NCBI GenBank assembly: GCA_001799195.1
Contig: MGSU01000147.1
Span: forward strand, 1-9,544
Length of the DNA: 9,544 nt
Direction of reading: 5' to 3'
Origin: Deltaproteobacteria bacterium RIFOXYA12_FULL_61_11
GTDB taxonomy: Bacteria > Bdellovibrionota_F > JAHFAK01 > YA12-FULL-61-11
Positions 6,900 through 9,544 of this stretch are shown one piece after another (the first letter of the stretch is position 1; every line of letters starts with the position of its first letter). The translations under genes and the position numbers were made by a program. Under the pieces are notes generated by a model, which was given only the letters and a program-made list of their open reading frames with translations, was not told the origin of the DNA and did no database searches.

Positions 6900-7816
6900 G
6901 GTCGTAGGACCTGGAGTATGGCCCCGTGTTCCTGGAGCAGTGCCAGGACGCCGGACTCGCCGGGGAGGTGGGCGGCGCCGACCGCGACCAGGCAGCCGCC
7001 GCGCTCACCGAAGAGGGCGAGGATACGCTCGGCCATGATACGGCTGCGCAGGGTCAAGATGGTGGCGAAGACCGGGCGGAGTTCGGGGGAGCGTTGCAAC
7101 TGGGTGGTCAGGTGGTGTTCGAGGGCATCGAGATCTCCTCGTAACCAGATAGCCAACAGGGCCCGGAGATCGGTGGCGGTGTTGGGCAGGTTACGCACCG
7201 TCGCCAGGAGGAACGCCTCCTGCAAATCCGGGGGTAGGGCCTGGAGCAGGCCGACTTGCTCATCGAAGGATTCGAGGCCGAGCAGATCCTTTCCCGCGCT
7301 CTTCGCCCGCCGGGTCAACCGCTCTTCGACCCCGTAGGCGGGGCTGAAGCCCTCGGCCTGCATTGCCCGAGCAGCCAAGGAGAGGGCAAGTGCCCAGGGA
7401 CGCAAGCCGAGAACGTCCTCGGGAACAATGCCGAGAGCGGGGAGAGAAGCCGCTAGCTCCTCCCAGGCCTTCGCCGACAAGACTCTGCGGAGGTCGCCGC
7501 CGGGCTCGAAGCGGCCACGTTGCAGGAACTTCATGGCATGGTCGGGTTCAGGCCGGACCTCGAGGACGACGCAACTCGCCTTGTCCAGGGCTTCTTCGAT
7601 GGGTCTGGGGAGTTGTTCGTGGGAGGCAGGGAGGAGGTGGATCGAGCCGAGCAACCAGCCCTCGTGGTTCCCGGAACGGAGGTGCCACAGGAGGCCCGCG
7701 GGTTCCCCGGCGTCGACTTGGGTGTGGGCGGGAACCGGACGAGGGCCGGTGGTACATCCCGCGAGGAGGAACCCGAGGAGTTGCAGCAGGCAATAGAAGG
7801 AACGAACTCGCCGCAT
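6896..7816 (-). CDS. TraB/GumN family lipoprotein
   Basis: This 306-residue protein belongs to the TraB/GumN family, whose members share fold motifs with TIKI-type metalloproteases; bacterial functions are mostly undefined. The conserved blocks are GSIHLLPASHEQL (57-69, with the motif His60), GVEERLTRRAKSAGKDLLGLES in the middle and AVGAAHLPGESGVLALLQEHG near the C-terminus. The N-terminus MRRVRSFYCLLQLLGFLLAGC is a lipoprotein signal with lipobox LAGC, lipidated at Cys21, so the protein is exported and membrane-attached. The frame is open 30 codons further upstream to an ATG at 7906, but I prefer 7816: it places the signal at the N-terminus, and the longer form lacks a ribosome binding site. 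A TATAGT at 7835-7840 could be a -10 element, but no good -35 accompanies it, and the GGAG upstream is distant (12 nt). Its stop overlaps the SRPBCC start. Confidence 0.85.
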   Translation of the reverse strand: MRRVRSFYCLLQLLGFLLAGCTTGPRPVPAHTQVDAGEPAGLLWHLRSGNHEGWLLGSIHLLPASHEQLPRPIEEALDKASCVVLEVRPEPDHAMKFLQRGRFEPGGDLRRVLSAKAWEELAASLPALGIVPEDVLGLRPWALALSLAARAMQAEGFSPAYGVEERLTRRAKSAGKDLLGLESFDEQVGLLQALPPDLQEAFLLATVRNLPNTATDLRALLAIWLRGDLDALEHHLTTQLQRSPELRPVFATILTLRSRIMAERILALFGERGGCLVAVGAAHLPGESGVLALLQEHGAILQVLRP

Positions 7817-7933
7817 CGGTCGGAGGTTCTCCGGACTATAGGTCTCAGGAACGCCGGGCGAGTCTTCGGAGTACTCGACCCGGTTGCGAGAGACCATGAT
7901 ACCCATTCGCGGGCAGGACTCAAGCCGAGGAAA

Positions 7934-7979
7934 TGACCGAAAATCGGTCAGTCACCGGAATTCGGTCACCGAAATTCGG
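7934..7979. repeat. Three near-palindromic 14-bp repeats in the divergent lipoprotein/comM gap
   Basis: Three copies of T(C/G)ACCG(A/G)AA(A/T)TCGG lie at 7934-7947, 7952-7965 and 7966-7979. The last two are directly adjacent and differ at one base. Each contains an 11-bp core CCGRAAWTCGG that is a full or near inverted repeat. The first extends to TGACCGA-AAA-TCGGTCA (7934-7950, seven-bp arms), and the junction of the last two forms TTCGGT-C-ACCGAA (7961-7973). Such symmetry suggests a dimeric regulator binding site array that could serve either divergent gene. The regulator is unknown. Confidence 0.6.
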
Positions 7980-8019
7980 ACAGCTGAATGTAGTTTGCAG
8001 TATTTATTGATTGAAAATG

Positions 8020-8035
8020 CGGCACAGGCTTTGAA
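8020..8035 (+). promoter_or_regulatory. Sigma54-like -24/-12 element upstream of the ComM gene
   Basis: The sequence CGGCACAGGCTTTGAA matches the sigma54 consensus TGGCACRNNNNTTGCW at all but two specified positions, with the correct GG-to-TTG spacing. The mismatches are the first base and, more seriously, the -12 position, where GC is GA. Transcription would start near 8046, about 32 nt before the ATG. A sigma70 reading (TTGAAA at 8011-8016 with TAGGTA at 8037-8042, 20-bp spacer) is possible but weaker in spacing. Confidence 0.35.
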
Positions 8036-8077
8036 GTAGGTATCCTTGGACGTGCAACGCCGCGAGGGGGAATAGCG

Positions 8078-9544
8078 ATGTCGACCCAACTGTTCAGCGC
8101 AACCTTGCAGGGGATCGAGGCGGTTTCGGTCGAAGTCGAGGTAGACATCTCCCGCGGCTTGCCGTCGTTCACCACGGTCGGCTTAGCCGAGGGCGCGGTC
8201 AGGGAGAGCAAGGACCGGGTCCGGGCAGCTCTGCGCAACAGCGGCTACGTCTTCCCCCGGGGCCGTATCACCGTCAATCTCGCGCCCGCGGCTCAGCCCA
8301 AGGACGAACCTTACCTCGACCTGCCCATCGCCCTGGGAGTTCTGGAAGCCTCGGGCCAACTCGACGGCACCTCCCTGGCGAAATTCGTGGTCTTGGGAGA
8401 ACTAGCCCTCAGCGGACAGGTCAAACCGGTACGCGGCATCCTTCCCGTGGTACTCGACGCGGCCCACGGCGAACGCCGACGGGTCTTGTTGCCGGTCGGG
8501 AACGAGGTCGAGGCCGGGGTGGTCGAGGGAGTCGAGGTTTACCCGGTGGCGACGCTGCTCGAGGCCGCGGCCGTCATCGAAGCGGACACTCCCGTGCCCA
8601 TGCAGCGGCGCGAGCATTGGACCCTGGATGCCGGTCCCCGTGGCGGGCCGGATTTCCGGGATGTCTTCGGGCAACGCGGCGCGAGACGGGCCCTCGAGAT
8701 TGCCGCCGCGGGTGGGCACAACCTCTTGATGATCGGCCCCCCGGGCTCGGGTAAATCGATGATGGCCAGGCGCTTGGGCTCGATCCTCCCCACCCTGAGC
8801 TTCCCCGAGGCCCTGGAAACCACGAAGATCTATAGCGTGGCGGGGTTGCTGGAGAAGGGGGCCGCGCTGGTCTCGAGCCGGCCGTTCCGCGCACCGCACC
8901 ACACGATCTCGGACGTGGCCCTCATCGGGGGCGGCCGCATTCCCAAACCGGGGGAGGTCAGCTTGGCCCACCACGGGGTGCTCTTCCTGGACGAGTTCCC
9001 GGAGTTCCGGAAGAGCGTTCTGGAGGCGTTGCGCCAACCCCTGGAGAGCCGCAACGTGGTGGTGTCGCGCGCCGCCGGTAGGGTCGTCTTCCCCTGTTCC
9101 TTCATGCTCGTGGTGGCGATGAATCCCTGTCCATGCGGTTTCCTCGGTGACCCGGTGCACGAGTGTTCCTGCAGCGAGGCCCAGGTCGACCGTTACGTCT
9201 CGCGCATCTCGGGCCCTATGCTCGATCGCATCGACATCCAGGTCGAGGTCCCCCGCCTACGCTTCGCCGAGCTGACCGATACCCGCGGTTGCGAGGATTC
9301 TGCCGCGATCCGCGCCCGGGTCGATCTCGCCCGAGAGGTCCAGCGGCAACGGCTCTCCGGCAGCTCGATGCGCTGCAACGCCATGCTCGACGAACCCTCG
9401 GTGCGCAGGTTCTGCGGTATCGACGGCGCCTCGTCGAAACTCCTGCAGCGCGTGGTCGACGTGTATGGCTTTTCCGGCCGAGCCGTCGACCGGGTGCTCA
9501 AGGTGGCCAGGACCATTGCCGACCTCGAGGGCGTCGAGACCGTC
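8078..9544 (+). CDS. comM: YifB/ComM-type Mg-chelatase-like AAA+ ATPase (3' end outside window)
   Basis: The first 489 residues of a ComM/YifB protein are present. Family members are usually about 500-510 residues, so only the last few are missing. ComM is a hexameric helicase that promotes branch migration during natural transformation. The N-terminal S5/Lon-like domain runs to about 170 and includes FTTVGLAEGAVRESKDRV (31-48) and NLAPAAQPKDEPYLDLPIALG (67-87); the more usual PADxxKEG is altered here to PAAQPKDE. The ATPase has Walker A GPPGSGKS (220-227), RPFRAPHHT (268-276), Walker B VLFLDE (301-306), the cysteine motif MNPCPCGFLGDP (348-359) with further cysteines at 363 and 365, and sensor/arginine region RISGPMLDRID (376-386). 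The C-terminal helical lid begins near 405. GAGGGGG lies seven bases before the ATG. The gene diverges from the lipoprotein gene. Confidence 0.95.
   Translation, partial: MSTQLFSATLQGIEAVSVEVEVDISRGLPSFTTVGLAEGAVRESKDRVRAALRNSGYVFPRGRITVNLAPAAQPKDEPYLDLPIALGVLEASGQLDGTSLAKFVVLGELALSGQVKPVRGILPVVLDAAHGERRRVLLPVGNEVEAGVVEGVEVYPVATLLEAAAVIEADTPVPMQRREHWTLDAGPRGGPDFRDVFGQRGARRALEIAAAGGHNLLMIGPPGSGKSMMARRLGSILPTLSFPEALETTKIYSVAGLLEKGAALVSSRPFRAPHHTISDVALIGGGRIPKPGEVSLAHHGVLFLDEFPEFRKSVLEALRQPLESRNVVVSRAAGRVVFPCSFMLVVAMNPCPCGFLGDPVHECSCSEAQVDRYVSRISGPMLDRIDIQVEVPRLRFAELTDTRGCEDSAAIRARVDLAREVQRQRLSGSSMRCNAMLDEPSVRRFCGIDGASSKLLQRVVDVYGFSGRAVDRVLKVARTIADLEGVETV

Noticed and set aside
7817-7906. Thirty-codon extension of the TraB/GumN lipoprotein to an ATG at 7906
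   Set aside because: It would bury the lipoprotein signal 30 residues inside the protein and has no ribosome binding site.
8402-9160. A 252-codon minus-strand open frame inside the comM gene
   Set aside because: It is antisense to the Walker A and B region of an unambiguous ComM homologue, and its translation has no domain features.
1-9544. Over-abundance of the palindrome CTCGAG (about 20 by eye, roughly three expected from composition)
   Set aside because: All those I located are in coding DNA, and many are in-frame Leu-Glu codon pairs (CTC GAG), so codon preference explains much of it. A whole-genome count would be needed before reading more into it.

Overview
The window is a compact, GC-rich bacterial chromosomal segment (roughly two-thirds G+C by eye) with nine genes, two of them cut by the window edges. 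A lipobox lipoprotein, a multi-pass transglutaminase and a competence-type helicase fit a Gram-negative bacterium. The helical-repeat protein at 3584-4660 resembles a family I associate with Acidobacteriota, Myxococcota and related deltaproteobacterial lineages. That placement is inference; no rRNA or clear marker is present. I see no tRNA, rRNA, CRISPR array, insertion sequence or phage gene.

Layout. (1) 1-3401, minus strand: a tightly coupled three-gene operon, transcribed as membrane transglutaminase (TgpA-like), then a radical SAM protein with a SPASM-like C-terminus, then a family 2 glycosyltransferase that runs off the left edge. The first two genes abut (TAG|ATG) and the last two overlap by 4 nt. 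(2) 3584-6269, plus strand: an uncharacterised HEAT-like repeat protein, a dCMP deaminase and a short GlpD-like FAD oxidoreductase, with gaps of 1 and 15 nt. A good sigma70-type promoter (TTGTCA-18-TATGAT) lies in the divergent gap 3402-3583 and argues that the repeat protein starts at a TTG at 3584. (3) 6309-7816, minus strand: a TraB/GumN-family lipoprotein followed by a membrane-anchored SRPBCC protein, overlapping by 4 nt (ATGA). (4) 8078-9544, plus strand: a ComM/YifB-type AAA+ ATPase, cut just short of its end by the right edge.

The most notable non-coding element is the AT-rich divergent gap 7817-8077. It holds three near-palindromic 14-bp repeats (7934-7979), followed by a sigma54-like -24/-12 sequence (8020-8035) and a good ribosome binding site for the ComM gene. 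The spacing is what one would expect for an activator-dependent promoter, although the -12 element is imperfect.

Most genes are recognisable at family level. The less ordinary points are the transglutaminase/radical SAM/glycosyltransferase coupling, the GlpD-like protein without its C-terminal domain, the uncharacterised repeat family coupled to a nucleotide deaminase, and the repeat cluster upstream of comM. I found no strong case for a wholly new defence or mobile system here.
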